From: Elephas maximus indicus
Lineage: Eukaryota > Chordata > Mammalia > Proboscidea > Elephantidae
Reading direction: 5' to 3'
DNA length: 64,000 nt
Assembly: GCF_024166365.1 (NCBI RefSeq)
Contig: NC_064820.1
Location: 83,900,001 to 83,964,000 of the forward strand
Shown here piece after piece: positions 23,190-35,821 of this stretch (positions are counted from its first letter, which is position 1; every line of letters begins with the position of its first letter). Both the position numbers and the translations under genes were made by a program. The notes below the pieces were generated by a model, which saw nothing but the letters and a program-made list of their open reading frames with translations, did no database searches and was not told the origin of the DNA.

Positions 23190-23640
23190 AGAGAAACCTT
23201 TTCATAGTAGCCAAAAGGTGAAAACAACTGAAATGTCCATCAATAGATGAATGGATAAGCAAAGTGTGGTACATACATACAATGGAATATTATGCAGCCA
23301 TAAACAGAAATGAAGTTCTGATGCATTCCACAACATGGATGAACCTTGAAAACGTTATGCTGAGCAAAGTAAGTAGTTGCAAGAGGACAAAAACTGTATA
23401 ATCTCACTTACATGAAATAAGCAGATATATAGAAACCAAAGATTATTAATGGTTCCCAGGGGTAGAAAGGATGGAAAAAGGGAAAGGTTTTGTCTGAGGG
23501 GAACTGAATTTATGTTAATGGTGGTAGAATGTTTTAATGAGGACAGTGATAATGGTGGTACAACATGAAAATGTAATTGATGTCATTGAGTCGTAAATGT
23601 GGCTGATGTTTTGGTGTGTATGCTTTCACTACAAGAAAAA
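23190..23640 (+). mobile_element. Old LINE-1 (L1M-type) 3' end
   Basis: Text such as atgtccatcaatagatgaat, atggaatattatgcagccat and ttgaaccttgaaaacgttat is typical of L1M ORF2 ends and is followed by 3' UTR. Not coding. Confidence 0.83.
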
Positions 23641-23949
23641 AAAAAAGAGATAGTGGACCAGAGATATAGAGCAGAAAGAGGAAGGCGGCATTGAGATAAG
23701 AGTAGAAACAGTTCAAACAGAAGAACAAGCTCAGCACAATTAAAGGTGAAGCTACAAAGGAAGTGGAGGTTAGCCTGAAAAGTATGGTAGAAAGGTGAAG
23801 GAGTTTGAGATCTGAGAAAGGCCTGTTGGCTTCACAGTATCTGAGAACGTCCACCTGCTATTTATATGTACAAGAACCTTGAGTATAGAATTACATTCTA
23901 ACAAGAATGCAGTGGGGCATCAGCACAGGGAGAAGAGAAAGCAGATTGG

Positions 23950-24190
23950 AGTACTCAACATGGCTTAGAAGAAAGAACAAAAAACTCACAGTCCAACTAT
24001 ACCTGGGTTGGAAATCAACTCTATCAACATTAGCTGTAGAACCTCAGGCACTTTACTTAACCTCTCTGAGCCCCAAAACCTCATCTTTAAAATGAGGATG
24101 ATCATATATATCTGGCAGGGTGTTATAAAATTAAATGATAGAGCACATGAAAAATATCTGGCACATAGTAAGAACTCAGTAGATGTTAGT
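23950..24190 (+). mobile_element. MIR
   Basis: tacctgggttggaaatcaac, ctcatctttaaaatgaggat and the 3' tail agaactcagtagatgttag follow the MIR order. Diverged but recognisable over most of its length. Confidence 0.75.
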
Positions 24191-24259
24191 TCTATGTCAA
24201 CCTACCACCTGCAGCCCCAAATTGTCATTTCTTTAGTAATCCAAAAGCTCTAGGGCTCT

Positions 24260-24456
24260 TTCAGGGAGGTGCAAAGGTGATGCACTCAGCTGCTAACCAA
24301 AAGGTTGGTGGTTCAAACCCACCCCGCCACTTCATAAGAGAAAGACCTGGGATCTGCTCCCATAAAGATTACAGCCTAGAAAACCCTATGTGGCAGTTCT
24401 ACTCAGTCACATAGGGTCGATATGAATCAAAATCAATTTGATGGCACCACTACCAC
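24260..24456 (+). mobile_element. AfroSINE
   Basis: Diverged head (ctctttcagggaggtgcaaa), then ctgctaaccaaaaggttggt, gcctagaaaaccctatgtgg and tail aatcaatttgatggcacc. Confidence 0.85.
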
Positions 24457-25363
24457 TCTTTTTGTCACTGAAGAGATGAAGAGGATGGAAAAAGAAATCA
24501 ATTAGGCTGCAACGAAGGAGAAAAAGTCCAGGCATAGAATCTCTGAGCCTTGGGTATCGACCAAGCTGACCCTGTTCAATATGGAGCTCAGATGAGTCTT
24601 GATGGAAGGATGATCCCACGGTTGGGCCCCACGCTGTGCCCTCCCCATGGTCTGAGCTGTGTGTCCCACAACTGCCTGATAACACCAGCCAGAACACATC
24701 AAAATGTTTAAGCAAATTGGGTTTTATAAATAGTCATAATAAGTGGAGGGAATGAAGTTCTTTTGGTAAGTAATTTAATTAACCTTTCTTTTATTGAATA
24801 CAAATAGAATGAAGTGTAGCATTCCAAAAGGAGAGTAAGGTAACTTCACTCTCCCTAAAGAACCAAGTGGTTTCCATGTTGCATTTGACTTTCCAGAGTT
24901 CTACCCTCTATTGTCATAAATGTTTTCCTTTGGGTTTTTTTTTTCTTTCTTTCTGCCAATATGCTAAATAAAGAATTGCCTCTTTCTTAAAGGTCTCTGA
25001 GAATCTAAATCAGAATGCCAAATTCGTTATGAAATTCATCTCTTGCATTCGCCGATATTGGTGTAGTGAGCAAACAGATCATTTTATCCTCTAAACCGTA
25101 CCGCCCTCATTGTCCCATGTATTTTCAGTTCCTGGGTTTGTTTTCTTTAATCAAAGCATACAGGATTTTCTAAAATGAACAGCATGTCATTTTCCTTTCA
25201 GTTCATTGCCTTCTGTTTCTTGAATGTCAGCTCAGAAATGGTGATTGTATCATCCACTAAATAAATAACAAAAAATGCTAAGGATAAACAGACAGGCGGA
25301 ACAGGAGACTTTCTGTTGCAAAAAGATACCATGGTCCCCAGCAATGAGGTTCTCAGCACTCAC
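24457..25363. other. DMGDH intron 15 next to exon 15, nothing recognised
   Basis: No further exon or nameable repeat. A 102-codon minus-strand frame (24715-24407) partly overlaps the AfroSINE and resembles nothing known to me. Confidence 0.5.
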
Positions 25364-25498
25364 CTTGCCATCATACCAGATGCTTTCATTTCCCTCTGGA
25401 TCAACATCATCCGTCGCCAAGGTGAGGCAGACCAGTCTCCGTTTCAGCCCCTTGGCTTTAATCTGTTTCAGTGCTTGCTTTCCTATGAAGTCTGCTGG
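25364..25498 (-). CDS. DMGDH: Dimethylglycine dehydrogenase, exon 15
   Basis: A 135-bp phase-0 exon encoding 45 residues from [20 protein letters not shown] to ESIWYDGK. Acceptor is ATTCCTGCAG and donor is AAG|GTGAGT (strong). The peptide agrees with human DMGDH apart from a conservative change near the end (D for N in WY[D]GK, from memory of the human protein). It belongs to the GcvT-like folate-binding half. Its ends fit exon 14 (phase 0) and exon 16 exactly. Confidence 0.97.
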
Positions 25499-26585
25499 CT
25501 GCAGGAATCCAAGATAATGATGATGAATGAATACTCAGACACTGTGACAAGGTTAGAGATGCAAGCATTTAAATTTGTCTTTGCTATTTTCTCGCCAATT
25601 ACACATTAAATAAAAATACAGATTGGATCAAACATCTAGACAAATATTTCTTAGTCCTCAAATGACAGGATCAGCCTTACCTGTTCCTTCAGAATATGTC
25701 AGACTTAAGGGTAATAACTTGTCATGACAATTTTACCCAAACCACTTAGGCAGAAAAACATAAGGGGTTATACTGTGATGGTGGATTATGAAAATGACCC
25801 TCATATCTAATGGTTCTGGACAGTGGTACTGGCTGTCAGTGAGCAAAGTGCAACTCAATTTCTGCCTATAGTAAGCCTTTCACAAGAAGGAGATTCACTT
25901 TTTTGAAACATTGTCCTTTTTTATTTTTTCCTTCTTCAGAATAATGGTCCCTGGAATATATTAACCTATCGGGTCATATTTGTTAGTTCACTTAAGAAAC
26001 ATCTATTAAGCCCTTACTATGACACATGATGCTTGCTGTGTGGGTTACAAAATGAGTCAAAGACATTTTGATCAAAGAGCTTATTCTCTAACACTGTGTT
26101 TTCAATAATTTTTTTTTCTTCTTTCATGAAACACATGACGGATGACATTCCTATTCTTAATATACTCCCATGGGCACACCTAGGGTTATTCCCAATGCAA
26201 CACAAGTGAGTGAGATCAACATTGTTATAAGGTTAACCTTGAATCCATTCTTATGTATTAAAAAAAAGTAAGAATCATGCAAAATTCAAGACTTTAGCAT
26301 TTATTAGTAATACACCCAATAACTGAATAGGTCATACAAGTAAGCGATGAAATAACTCTTCAGTTAAAACACTTGGCTAATAAGAGAGATAAAATTCTAC
26401 CCAATCAGACTTCCAAGGGAAACTTGATCAGTGTGAGAGGGTAAGAGCAACGAGCACAGGGCGAAAGGCTGATGTCCCAGTGGGACCTGGCTTCCAAATA
26501 AATGTACCCAAACAAGCATCTCTTATTTTATGAGGGGGAAAGAAGAAGTGTGATATACAAATTATTTCTCTGGTGAATGATATTT
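25499..26585. other. DMGDH intron 14, nothing recognised
   Basis: No exon or nameable repeat in this stretch of the largest DMGDH intron in the window. Confidence 0.5.
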
Positions 26586-26596
26586 AATCAGAGATT

Positions 26597-26786
26597 ATTG
26601 TTGTTAGGTGCCGTCAAGTTGATTTCAACTCATAGCAGCCCCACGTGACGAAGTAAGGTTGTCTAGGCGGGGATCTTCACAGGAGCAGTAGCCAGGACTT
26701 TGTCCCATGGAGTCACTGGGTGGGTTTTAACCACCAACCTTTCAGTTAGCAGCTGAGCACTTAACTGTTGCATCACCAGGGCTCCT
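26597..26786 (-). mobile_element. AfroSINE with clean RTE-type tail
   Basis: Opens attgttgttaggtgccgtca, the RTE-type 3' end, and ends gcatcaccagggctcc at the head. Direct repeat taatcagag at 26586-26594 and 26787-26795. Confidence 0.88.
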
Positions 26787-26795
26787 TAATCAGAG

Positions 26796-29603
26796 CTTAC
26801 AATGTAAAAAAACAAGTACTTGAAACAGTTCTCATATACAGACTACTCTCTGAAAGCAAAGAAAGGAAACAACCACAAACTTTCATTTCTTCCTTAGGCA
26901 TAAAAGAAAAGGAAACAATATTTCATGCCAGAGATGACCACCATCACCAATACTTAGTGTTTATACAGGTCTTTCTGTACATAAAACATTTAGGATTGAG
27001 TGCAATAAATCCCCCCTTGAAATCCCAGTGAAGCAGCAGCCAGAGGTCCTCAAACACTTTCTGCCCAAGACACCTGGTTCACTTCTTTCTGATTCAGACT
27101 TCCAGGGTAAGCCCACACTTCCGGAAGATTCCCAGGGATATTACAACTCTGAATTGCTGACTGCACAGGAAACTAAGACACTGTTAAATTAATATACAAA
27201 ATGAAAGTCTAATTTTTTTCTCTTTCCCTCTGTGACCTAGATGGAGATAACCAAGTACATAACTATAAAGCTTTAACATGAAGTCAGATAATAAAAATCA
27301 AAGACTGACCCAAGTTATTTAATATAGAACTACTAAAAAAAAAAAAACAGCGAGGAGAATAACCCTTCAGGAAGAGCTTGATTTGCTTTGAGTTCTATAT
27401 GTACAATAAATTCGTGATAACAAAAGTTGTAACAAAAGAAAGTTCATTAAATTAAAACATGTATATCTACCTAGATACATAAAGGAATACTATACTGAAA
27501 TTATTTTTTTCTACGCTCTTAAAAGAAGACTTGCTACCATGGATAAATCATGATTAGAACTGATTTTAAGAAATGTGGTCCATGTAAGAGTCAATAACTA
27601 CAGTGAAAAACTGTAACACATTATTGTGTGGAAAAGCGTTCTGAATGCTGAACAAAAATTAGCAGGCAACTCACTATACAATGTGATTCATAGATTGCCA
27701 GGAGATCCTAAAGAGTCTTCTCACCTCCCGTCATAGTATCTGAGACTTTAACATTAGAGATTCATTTAGATAGTGAAGGTTTAAGGTCTTCCTGAATTTC
27801 CTTTTAAAGAGTTTTCTTTGAATTATTGATTCAACTGTTGTTATGCATCTGCTGTGTCTCAGATACTCTGTTAGGCCAAAAGTATTCAGAGCTAAGTAGG
27901 ACATGGTCTTGTAGCTTGGAGAGGCCCCTGGGAAGATAAGGCCCTGCCCCGCCACATCGCAACATGTCCTGTCCTGAAATTAATACATCTCCTCAATGCT
28001 CTAACATGTCAGAAGAGAATAATTTGAGGTTACTGGAAACATAGGATGTGACACAGGATAGCACATGAAATCACCTATACGAATCTTCAAACATGGCTCA
28101 TGATTGGTTCCATTTGATGTTTGAGAGTGTAGAAATCACAAGTATTTTGTAAACTTAAAACAAAGAAAGTCTAATGTATGAACAAAGAAATGCAAACAAA
28201 CAGATGCTCTGATAGAGGTTCGTACAGTGGGGGCCCAAGGAAGAGTGTGGTAAACTCAACTACCAAGGGTGGAAGAGTGGGGTTCTGTCAGCAACAGTTT
28301 TATAGAGGAAGTAGCTTGAGTTGAGTTTTGAAAGATGAGTATGTGCTCATAATAATTACTGTCTGCATAGTCTTTTCCAAAAGTGCTTGCACTTACATTG
28401 TTATTTGATCCTCACAACAACCCACAGATGGTGGATTCTGGACTAAAAGTGGACTAACTTAGCCAAAGGCAATCAACAAGCTGGTTAAGAACCAAGATCT
28501 CAGGAGTTTCAGCCTTATTCTTTTCCTCTACTTTGAGCTGCCTTAACTCCCCCACTTAAGTCAGTATCTCCTACACCTCTGGAGAGGTCATGGTGAAAGC
28601 CAGCCATGATCAAAGTTCTCAGAAATGGGGCCTTTTTTGGGTACTGGTTGAGAGCTACTGGGGTAGGTGCCAGGAGGTAGATGAGATGTGCTGGAATGGG
28701 AGCCTAACTCTGCCTTTGCCAAATTCACAATTTTACCAAATGCTAAGTAGAAACATAAGGTATCAGGCTAATCCTGAGAAAAATAGGAACAAGGGGAGAA
28801 AACTTTCTTTAGAAGAAAAAAACTTTAAACAAAGAAAATCTAACGTTTACATTTAACAAAAAAGAATAAACAATATTAGTAAATAACATTTACAATTTAT
28901 TAAGCACTTGCTACGTTTTTTTTTTTTATGTGCCATGCATTATGCTGAGGGTTTGATGTTCATGAGCTCACCTAATCTCATGACAACTCTGTGAAAGAGA
29001 TTTTTATCACGAGTTCATGAACTGAAAATCGTAACTGAGGCTCAGTCACATGGCAATATAAATCACTACCTTTTGATTTTATCCATATTTTTTAAAATGA
29101 CTGTGCCTGGAGTCTATCACTGGAAAGTGTAGCTGATGTAAATACTCTGAATAAAGAATGTTTCTTTTGAATTACTTCTAGGTGGCCTGAACCTGTTTTG
29201 AATGACATTCATTAGACAAAAAAATATATTTGTACTACATGAAAGGATTACAAACCACCCTGAAGGTGAATAGGAATGACATTTGACATTGGCTTTTTTT
29301 TTTTTTTTATCTGTATACCCTTGAGCTAGGAAATGATCTTGTCAGTAATATCATCCTCAGACATGAATGAAAACAACACTCTAACAAACACCAACAGGAA
29401 CCACAAACCTCTAACTAAAAGTAAGGAACACATACTTAAAGCACAAATAAGAAATGGCACCTGTGCCTTGAGGTAATTCTTCCTTCTCAAGGTAAACATG
29501 AGCCTGACTTGGGAAGAATTAATTTGGGCAAAGGCATTCCATTTTCACGTTACTTGGCTTTTCTCCCAAGACTGCAGATTTTACTCTATATTATCGTTAT
29601 TTT
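26796..29603. other. DMGDH intron 14 with faint ancient repeats
   Basis: No exon. Suspected old repeats are L2-like at 27830-27920 (ctgctgtgtctcagatactc), MIR-like minus at 28370-28500 (atttgatcctcacaacaacc) and MIR-like minus at 28880-29070 (tcacctaatctcatgacaac). Everything else is unassigned. Confidence 0.45.
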
Positions 29604-29768
29604 GGAGCCCTGGTGGCACAGTAGTTAAAAGCTTGGGTGCTAACCAAAAGGTCAGCAGTTCAAACCCACTAGCTACTCCTTGGAAACCCTATGGGGCAGT
29701 TCTACTCTGTGCTATAGGGTCACTATGAGTTGGAATTGACTTGACAGCAACAGGTTTGGTTCTGGTTT
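29604..29768 (+). mobile_element. AfroSINE
   Basis: Low-divergence copy: ggagccctggtggcacagta at the head, aaccctatggggcagttcta in the middle, and tgacagcaacaggtttggtt at the tail. Confidence 0.93.
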
Positions 29769-30637
29769 TATACAGTTATTAAACATAAATGAGAGAAATG
29801 TGTGCCTGAAGGTTAATGCTGTAATTAAAATTGGTGCCTTCGCGATGACCCAGGAACAGAAATATATTCCTTTAATAAGTCACTGACAAATTAACTGTAT
29901 AAATAGCTACTCTGATAAACTTGTAAATTCCTGGGTCACTGAGGTTATAGCTTAATAATAGTCCTGGCATGTAGCTTTAATAATTTTTAAAATTAAAACA
30001 GCCACCTGTAATACGTACTAAATATAACATCCACGTATATGAAAACATTAAGTAGATTTTCAGTGGAATGTAATTACTCATCTCTCTCTCTCTTTTTTTA
30101 TTAGCTCTATTGAAAGCACACATATTATCTAAAAGCATATGTAAATAAAATAAAACAGTATTGTTTGGTTGTGATACTGAGGGCAATAGAGAGTTCTCAG
30201 ATACGTGGTTAAAGTCAAATTTATTCTGCTATAGAGAGTTAGGGCAATGGGCTATAATAGACCAGGAGACAGATTATAACATCAGATGCTGGGCTTTCTC
30301 TCTTCCATATATGTGGAGTCAAGAACCTTTAAAAAAAAATTAAGGAAGTAATCAGTTTGACTTATTTTTGGCCAAAATCCTTTTTATCTAAATATGAAAG
30401 TTTCCAAAGACGTAAGGGAATCAGTGTAACATTCTTTGTGCAGTAAAGCCTCCTGTAGAAACCAGGTGCAGTGCTGGTTGTGGAATCACTCTCCTGTTTT
30501 ACACCAAAGAGAGAATGGCAGAGACCCTCTGATCACCAGCTACTGTAAGTTGCAGAGTAGGGATGAGAACCCAAATGATAGGCTTGTGCCACTTCCCTCA
30601 ATACTTCACTGAGAAGTTTCTCATTTAAAATGGGCTC

Positions 30638-33362
30638 AGGCAATAAGGCAAGAAAAGAAATAAAGGGCATCCAAATTGGTAATGAAGAAGTTAAACTGTC
30701 CCTATTTGCAGATGATATGATACTATACATAGAAAACCCAAAAGACTTCACAAGAAAACTACTGAAACTAATAGAAAAATTCAGCAGAGTAGCAGGATAC
30801 AAGATAAGCAAACGAAATCAACTGGATTCCTATACACCGATAAAGCAAACGATGACAAGGAAATCAGGAAAACAATACCACTTGTAATAGCCCCTAAAAA
30901 AATAAAATACTTAGGAATAAATCTAAGCAGGGATGTAAAATACCTATACAAAAAAAACTACAAAACACTACTGTAAGAAACCAAAAGAGATCCACATAAA
31001 TGGAAAAAACATAGCATGCTCATGGATAGGTAGACTCAACACTGTGAAAATGACATTCTACCCAAAGCAATTTACAAATACAACACAATCCTGATCCAAA
31101 TACCAATAACATTCTTTAAAAAGATGGAAAAACTAATCATTAACTCTATATAGAAAGAAGAAGCCTCGGATAAACAAAGCTCTATAGAAAAAGAAGAATA
31201 AAGTAGGAGGAATCGCACTACCTGACCTCCGAACCTACTCTATAGCTACAGTAGTCAAAATAGCCTCGTACTTGTGCAATGACAGATACATTGACCAATG
31301 GAACAGAATTGAGAACTGAGATGTAAATTCAGCCACCTACAGTCACCTGATCTTCAACAAGGGCCCAAAGTCCATTAAATGGGAAAAAGAAAGTCTTTTT
31401 AACAAATGGTACTGGCAAAACTGTATGTCCATCTGCAAACAAATGAAACAGGACCCACACCTCACACCATACACAAAAGCTGATTCAAAATGGATCAAAG
31501 ACCTATATATAAAGCCAAGAACTATAAAGTTCATAGAAGAAAAAATAGGATCAATGCTAGAGGCCTAATTCATGGCATTAACAGGATACAAACCACAACC
31601 AACAACACACAAACTCTAGAAGATAAGCTAGACAACTGGGATCTTCTAAAAATTAAATACTTATGCTCATTTAAAAATTAAATACTTATGCTCACCAAAA
31701 GGGTAAAAAGAGAACCTACAGACGGGGGAAAAAAAAACTTCTGGCTATTACAAATCGGACAAAGTTCTAATCTCTAAAATCTATAGGAAAATCCAATGCC
31801 TCCACAACAAAAAGACAAATAATCCAATTAAAAAATGGGCAAAAGAAATGTCTTCACCAGTGAAGACATTAAAGTGGCCAACAGACACATGAGGAAATGC
31901 TCTCGATCACTAGCCATTAGAGAAATGCAATCAAAACCACAATGAGATACCATCACCCCTGCATTACTGGCACACACACAAAAAAAAAAAAAAAACAGGA
32001 AATAACAAATGTTGGAGAGGCTGCGAGGAGATCGGAACTCTTACGCAGTACTGGTGGGAACACAAAATGATACAAACATTTTGGAAAATGATATGGTGCT
32101 TCCTTAGAAAGCTAGAAATAGAAATATCATATGATCCAGCAATCCCACTCCTATGAATATATCCTGGAGGAAAAAGAGTTCTCACAAGAATGGACATATG
32201 CACTCCCATGTTCATTGCAACATTGTTCACAAAAGCAAAAAGATGGAGACAACCTAGATGACCATCCACCAATAAATGGATAAACAAACTATGGTACATA
32301 CACACAATAGAGTATTGTGCAACGACAAAGAACAATGATGAATCTACGAAGCATCTCAGAGTAGGGATGAATCTGGAGGGCATAATGCTGAATGAAATAA
32401 GTCAATCACAAAAGGACAAATATTGTATGAGACCACTAATGCAAAAACTCATGAAAAGGTTTACACACAAAAAGAAACAATCTTTGATGGGTATGAGGGA
32501 AGGGAGGGGTGGGGATGGAAAAACACTAAATAGACAATAGATAAGTGGTAACTTTGGTGAAGGGTAAGACAGTACACAATGCTTGTACAAGGCTAGTTCA
32601 TGGAAGCTCCATAGACACATCCAAACTCCCTGAGGGACTAAATTGCTGGGCTGAGGGCTGTGGGCACCATGGTCACAGGGAATATCTAGCTCAATTGCCA
32701 TAACATAGTTTATAAAGAAAATGTTCTACATTTTACTTTGGTGAGTAGCGTCTGGGGTCTTAAAATCCTGTGAGTGACCGTCTAGGATATTCCACTGGTC
32801 TCACCCTTTCGGAACCAAGGGAGAATGAAGAAAACTAAAGATGCAAGAGAAAGACTAGTCCAAAGAACCAATGGACCACAACTACCACACCCTCCACCAG
32901 ACTGAGTCTAGTACAACTAGATGGTGCCCAGCTACCACCACTGACTGCTCTGACAGGGATCACAATAGAGGATCCTGGACAGAGCTGGAGAAAAACATAA
33001 AACAAAATTCTAACTCACAAACAAAGACCAGATTTGCTGGCCTGACAGAGACTGGAGAAACCCCAAGAGTATGGCCCCCAGACACCCTTTTAGCTCAGTA
33101 ATGAAGTCACTCCTGAGGGTCACCCTTCCGCCAAAGATTAGATAGGCCCATAAAATAAAATGAGACTAAAGGCACACACCAGCCCAGGGACAACTAGAAG
33201 GCAGGAGGGGACAGGAAAAGCGGTAATAGGGAACCCAAGGTCAAGAAGGGAGAGCGTTGACAAGTCATGGGGTTGTTATCTGATGTCATAAAACAATACG
33301 TACTAACTGTTTAATGAGAACCTAGTTTGTTCTGAAAGCCTTCATCCAAAGTACAAAAAACA
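30638..33362 (+). mobile_element. LINE-1, ORF2 carboxyl part and full 3' UTR
   Basis: A frame at 30630-30887 carries the LINE-1 reverse-transcriptase catalytic FADD motif (in [20 protein letters not shown]). Further pieces of ORF2 follow (for example 31490-31681) in broken frames, then the cysteine-rich end and a 3' UTR ending gtacaaaaaacaagg. At least one break is a 25-bp tandem duplication at 31647-31694. The 5' two-thirds of the element is missing. It shares its 3' UTR with the copy at 2303-2783. Inactive, in DMGDH intron 14 and opposite to the gene. Confidence 0.9.
31647..31694 (+). repeat. 25-bp tandem duplication within LINE-1 ORF2
   Basis: The 23-nt block beginning taaaaattaaatacttatgc and ending ctca occurs at 31647-31669 and again at 31672-31694, so the period is 25. 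As 25 is not a multiple of three, it shifts the ORF2 frame. Confidence 0.93.
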
Positions 33363-33568
33363 AGGAGGGGAGGGCGGTGGAGGGACCATCGTTTGAGAAC
33401 AATCCTGGCAGGAATCCCTTTGTACAGCATATGACCATTAGTCTCCCAGTCCAACTGATAAAACCATGTACCGGCTCTGTTCATTTGGGGATGGGTTGAC
33501 TGATTCACCACCTCACAAAGTTATGCCATTATCTGCTTCATATTCATATCATTAGAATCACAGAAGTG

Positions 33569-34837
33569 TTTTTTTTTGTTTGGTTTTTTTTTTGAGTTCT
33601 GATGTCTTATTTAGAAACACAGACACCAGTGAATCCATAAAAAATCCTTGGCATTTAGTTTTTCTTCCTTTCTTTTAAATGCCACACCAGTTAGACAGTC
33701 CTAGATAATAAAAGTATTTACAAATTGAATAGAAATTAAATACAAAATAACTGAAGAGCAAATTACTTATGCATTGATTCATTTTGCACTCCTCCTGTTC
33801 ATCTTCTGTTTCATTTTTCTTTGCCGTTTGTGTATCCTTTTCTTTCTTGCTTTCAAATCAACTTTCGGTTCTGGTTTTACCCACTGTATTTCTATCGGTT
33901 TTTCCTCAGCTAGTGTAATGAAAACATGTGCAGTGAGACCATATGGTAGAATAGTCTTTGGTCCTTTCTTTCTCAGTTTCTGCACATCTTTCACTTGCTG
34001 TTTCTCTTTGTATTTCACAGCTGTGATGGATCTTATGATACAGCTATGCATGTTTGGTGACTGGTAGTGAGGATTTTCATATGAAGTTGGTCCTCCAAAA
34101 CCTCCCTGGAAAATCTTTATGAAATTTAAGACAAAACAAGGTCCTCTTTCTACAAGAGCAGCATCTTCCTCTATAATCGGAAAGCTTCAAAACCGTATCC
34201 TATTATCCAAAATGGTGAAAGTAAACACATGGTCCACAAATGGCTGGCTTTTGGGATGATACCGTGGTGTACGAAAGATCTGAATTAAGAGTTCTTTTTA
34301 CAAAGCATAATGTGGTAATTTATCAAAAGCAGGGTCAAAAGACAAACGAGTTCGACAACCTTTCAGTTTCCAGTCATCTTTAGTTCAGCTAAGGTATGAA
34401 TATTTTGAACAAGGAATTTAGCAGATGGCCCATGAGGTGAATTTGAAAGCCACCTATACAGATTGTTTTTTCTTGGCCTCAAAATAAATACATTTATTGC
34501 AGTTTTTCATTTCACAGACCTCATTAATCATGAACAACTTATCTTTCCGATCCATTTTAGTATCTGCTTTAGAATGAGGCATCAACATTCTTAAATCTTG
34601 CATTAAGTGTCTTGTTCTGAAATTTATTCCTCTGGAGGAAAAGGTGAGAATCCGTTCTTTATTCTTCCACTTGCCCTTGCAAATGGGACCTGGGGTACGG
34701 TCTCTATCCTCTTCCTCAGCCTCCTCTGCGCTGTAGTGCAGCTTACCCGGCGTCCCAGCATCTTTTTTGTTCCTTTTTGGCCTCTTGGACTGGATTACCA
34801 GGTCTCCACGCTGTTTCCTCTTGGTCGCTGCCGTCTC
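33569..34837 (-). pseudogene. BRIX1P: BRIX1 processed pseudogene
   Basis: BRIX1 is a Brix-domain nucleolar factor for 60S ribosome assembly. Minus-strand frames at 34861-34454 (words KGKWKNKERILTFSSRGINF, RHLMQDLRMLMPHSKADTKM and NCNKCIYFEAKKKQ) and 34051-33779 (IRSITAVKYKEKQQVKDVQK, KPIEIQWVKPEPKVDLKARK) cover both ends of the protein without introns. The start codon reads ACG instead of ATG. A 1-nt loss after KKKQ shifts the frame at about 34455, and more breaks lie between. It ends in a poly(A) tract (T-runs at 33568-33594, plus strand) and has a target-site duplication: agaatcac[a/g]gaagt at 33554-33567 and 34838-34851. LINE-1-mediated retrocopy in DMGDH intron 14, in the same orientation as DMGDH. 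Not coding. Confidence 0.95.
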
Positions 34838-34867
34838 AGAATCACGGAAGTTTTTAAGCAAGCAGGA

Positions 34868-34990
34868 AACTTAGTCCAATCTCATTTTTCATATGAGAAA
34901 ACTAAGGTTCAACGAAGTTAAGGGTCTTGGCCCAGAGTGCTCAAGTGAATTACTATCACTGAGCCCTGAACCCAGGCTTCTTAACTCTCT
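34868..34990 (-). mobile_element. MIR-like fragment
   Basis: tatgagaaaactaaggttca and ctgaacccaggcttcttaac are typical MIR core words, followed by the end of that core. It lies just outside the BRIX1 retrocopy. Confidence 0.6.
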
Positions 34991-35805
34991 GTTTCTGTTC
35001 CACTATGCACAGCTTCTTAATATTCTACATACTAAAATTATAATAAGCTTGATTTCAATACCCCTTTGATAGTAAAATGTTAAATTATTAGTTTAGCAAG
35101 TTCAGTCTGTTAGTATTGTCTGGAAAATGAACACCTTCACATACATGTACTTTTCATTCTCTGCCCTCAGCAATTCAAAGACACAACTCAGCTAGCACTT
35201 CCCTAACCAAAATTACTAACTGATTAAGAATTCAGCCTCAAAAAAACCTCTGAATATAACTAGAAAAGAGACCCTGATAACTAAAAGAGAGGATAAACAG
35301 AAACCTGGTGAAAATATTTAAAAATTCTCTACACCAGGTAAATAATTAGGTTAATTAGTATTTGAACCAAAAATGATTTTTCAAAACTTAAAATAGCCCC
35401 ATTACATGTCTCTTATGACTTTATGTTTAAAGAGAACATTTACTCAAGTTTTTTGGGTCTAATGATTCAAAGGAAAACTGTGGAATGGACTTGTGGCTTT
35501 GTCAGGTGTGCTTTTATGTTTAACTGCATTTGCAACAATTACAATATGTAGTTTTTATTTCTCTAGACTAGAGCGAAGAACAATTACCCATTTGGTGTTT
35601 TCATATAGCATTTCAAAATATGGAAAACTGCTAGGCCTCATTTATGTTTTTCTTATTTCCTTCAATAATTATTTCCTTTGCATTTAGGCCTAAGATGAGT
35701 TGTTTAATAGAGACAAAAGATCTTGCTTGCTGGAACATTCTAGAACTTGAAAGATTTTAGCTATAGCTGCTCTGTCCTAAAAGAGTGAATTAGACCAGAT
35801 ACAAT
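34991..35805. other. DMGDH intron 14, nothing recognised
   Basis: No exon or nameable repeat. Confidence 0.5.
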
Positions 35806-35821
35806 AAAAAGGAAGAGAACT

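Noticed and set aside
24407-24715. A 102-codon minus-strand frame in intron 15
   Set aside because: It overlaps an AfroSINE and has no family resemblance and no splice-site support.
33779-34861. Two minus-strand frames resembling a functional ribosome-biogenesis gene
   Set aside because: Lost start codon, frameshift, no introns, poly(A) tract and target-site duplication show a processed BRIX1 pseudogene.
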